This document shows, one piece after another, positions 5,659 to 6,006 of a DNA stretch of 6,006 nucleotides. The stretch spans positions 1 through 6,006 of the forward strand of contig JAMWDF010000144.1 in the NCBI GenBank assembly GCA_023818865.1, written 5' to 3'. Numbering within the stretch: the stretch's first letter is position 1; each line of letters starts with the position of its first letter. This DNA is from Candidatus Omnitrophota bacterium (lineage in GTDB: Bacteria; Ratteibacteria; UBA8468; B48-G9; DSTR01). A model generated the notes under the pieces. It saw nothing but the letters and a program-made list of their open reading frames with translations. It did no database searches and was not told where the DNA came from. The position numbers and the translations under genes are program-made.

Positions 5659-5925
5659 ATGATTAAAGCCGATTTTGTGGAGAAAGTGGCCGAGCGCACC
5701 GGATTAAGTAAGTTATTAGTAAAAGTAGTTGTTGATTCGTTTTTGGATAGTATTCGGGAAGCGCTTTTTCAGGAAACAAGGATTGAACTGCGAAATTTTG
5801 GTGTTTTTCAGGTTAAAAAGCGCAAACCAATTATTGGTCGCAACCCTCGCACTGGGGAAAAAGTAGAGGTCCCAGAGAGGCTTAAGGTAACTTTTAAACC
5901 TTCCCGGGTATTTAAGAAAAAATAG
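5659..5925 (+). CDS. HU/IHF family DNA-binding protein
   Basis: The 88-residue protein is a full-length member of the HU/IHF family: small dimeric proteins that bend DNA and organise the nucleoid. Residues 1-40 form the helical dimerisation part (MIKADFVEKVAERTGLSK). Residues 43-58 are the strand region (ELRNFGVFQVKKRKP). The DNA-binding arm carries the signature GRNPRTGEKVEVPE, including Pro63, which intercalates into DNA, and the C-terminus is VTFKPSRVFKKK. The IHF-like ELRNFGVF and GRNPRTGE leave HU versus IHF subunit open. A purine-rich GGGGGGAG lies before the ATG with unusually short spacing (two bases after GGAG). No promoter is obvious in the 50 bases after tRNA-Leu, so it may be made by readthrough from the tRNA promoter. 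Confidence 0.94.
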   Translation: MIKADFVEKVAERTGLSKLLVKVVVDSFLDSIREALFQETRIELRNFGVFQVKKRKPIIGRNPRTGEKVEVPERLKVTFKPSRVFKKK

Positions 5926-5949
5926 CTTTGCCGGATTGGGCAGCAAAGC
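5925..5949 (+). other. Hairpin after the HU-like gene, weak terminator candidate
   Basis: GCTTTGC (5925-5931) and GCAAAGC (5943-5949) form a perfect 7-bp stem with an 11-base loop starting at the HU-like stop codon. No T-tract follows, so it does not look like a standard intrinsic terminator. The remaining bases to 6006 contain no supportable gene. Confidence 0.3.
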
Positions 5950-6006
5950 AGAACACATTTGGAAGACAACGGATTCCAGCAGAACAATATTCGCAAATTA
6001 TACTTA

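Noticed and set aside
5716..5996. Minus-strand frames opposite the HU-like gene
   Set aside because: They are antisense to a clear HU/IHF family gene and have no recognisable features.
5926..6006. Possible start of another gene after the HU-like gene (TTG at 5959, open to the edge)
   Set aside because: Only 16 codons are visible, with no ATG and no clear ribosome binding site, so it cannot be supported.

Overview
The window looks like ordinary chromosome of a Gram-negative bacterium. GC is moderate (roughly mid-40s percent by eye). It carries a periplasmic-type FKBP isomerase with a signal peptide, an AsmA-like membrane-anchored protein, a type II secretion GspF-type membrane protein, an HU/IHF-type protein and a tRNA without encoded CCA. 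No gene pins the taxon. The style of the FKBP and HU-like proteins, and a nusA that opens its own transcript with no rimP directly before it, would fit a PVC-type or related candidate-phylum bacterium (Verrucomicrobiota or Omnitrophota, for example), but this is a guess. There is no phage, transposon, CRISPR or plasmid signature.

Layout. (1) 1-383, minus: the 5' end of nusA, leaving the window, driven by a consensus TTGACA-N18-TATAAT promoter (408-437). (2) 553-3291, plus: queG (epoxyqueuosine reductase), an AsmA-like protein whose ATG overlaps the queG stop, and a secreted FKBP-type prolyl isomerase. The AsmA-like frame probably once ran about 36 codons further; a one-base shift near a G-run at 2418-2421 would reopen it to 2542 and fill the apparent gap before the FKBP gene. 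(3) 4714-3302, minus: an unrecognised soluble protein followed by a short stand-alone GspF-like membrane protein. (4) 4781-5443, plus, divergent from block 3: a four-TPR protein whose C-terminal tail resembles the globular end of GspG-type pseudopilins. (5) 5526-5608: tRNA-Leu(CAA) with its own promoter, then an HU/IHF-like gene at 5659-5925 that has no clear promoter of its own.

How the genes fit together. nusA, queG, tRNA-Leu and the HU-like gene are information-processing housekeeping. The AsmA-like protein and the FKBP point to the cell envelope. The most interesting part is the divergent pair at 3302-5443: a stripped-down GspF, an unknown partner and a TPR/pseudopilin-like fusion meet at a compact shared promoter region. 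Neither outward-facing start has a Shine-Dalgarno sequence, and both have promoter -10 elements about one helical half-turn before the start codon, which suggests leaderless messages. In contrast nusA, queG, fkbp and the HU gene have purine-rich ribosome binding sites.
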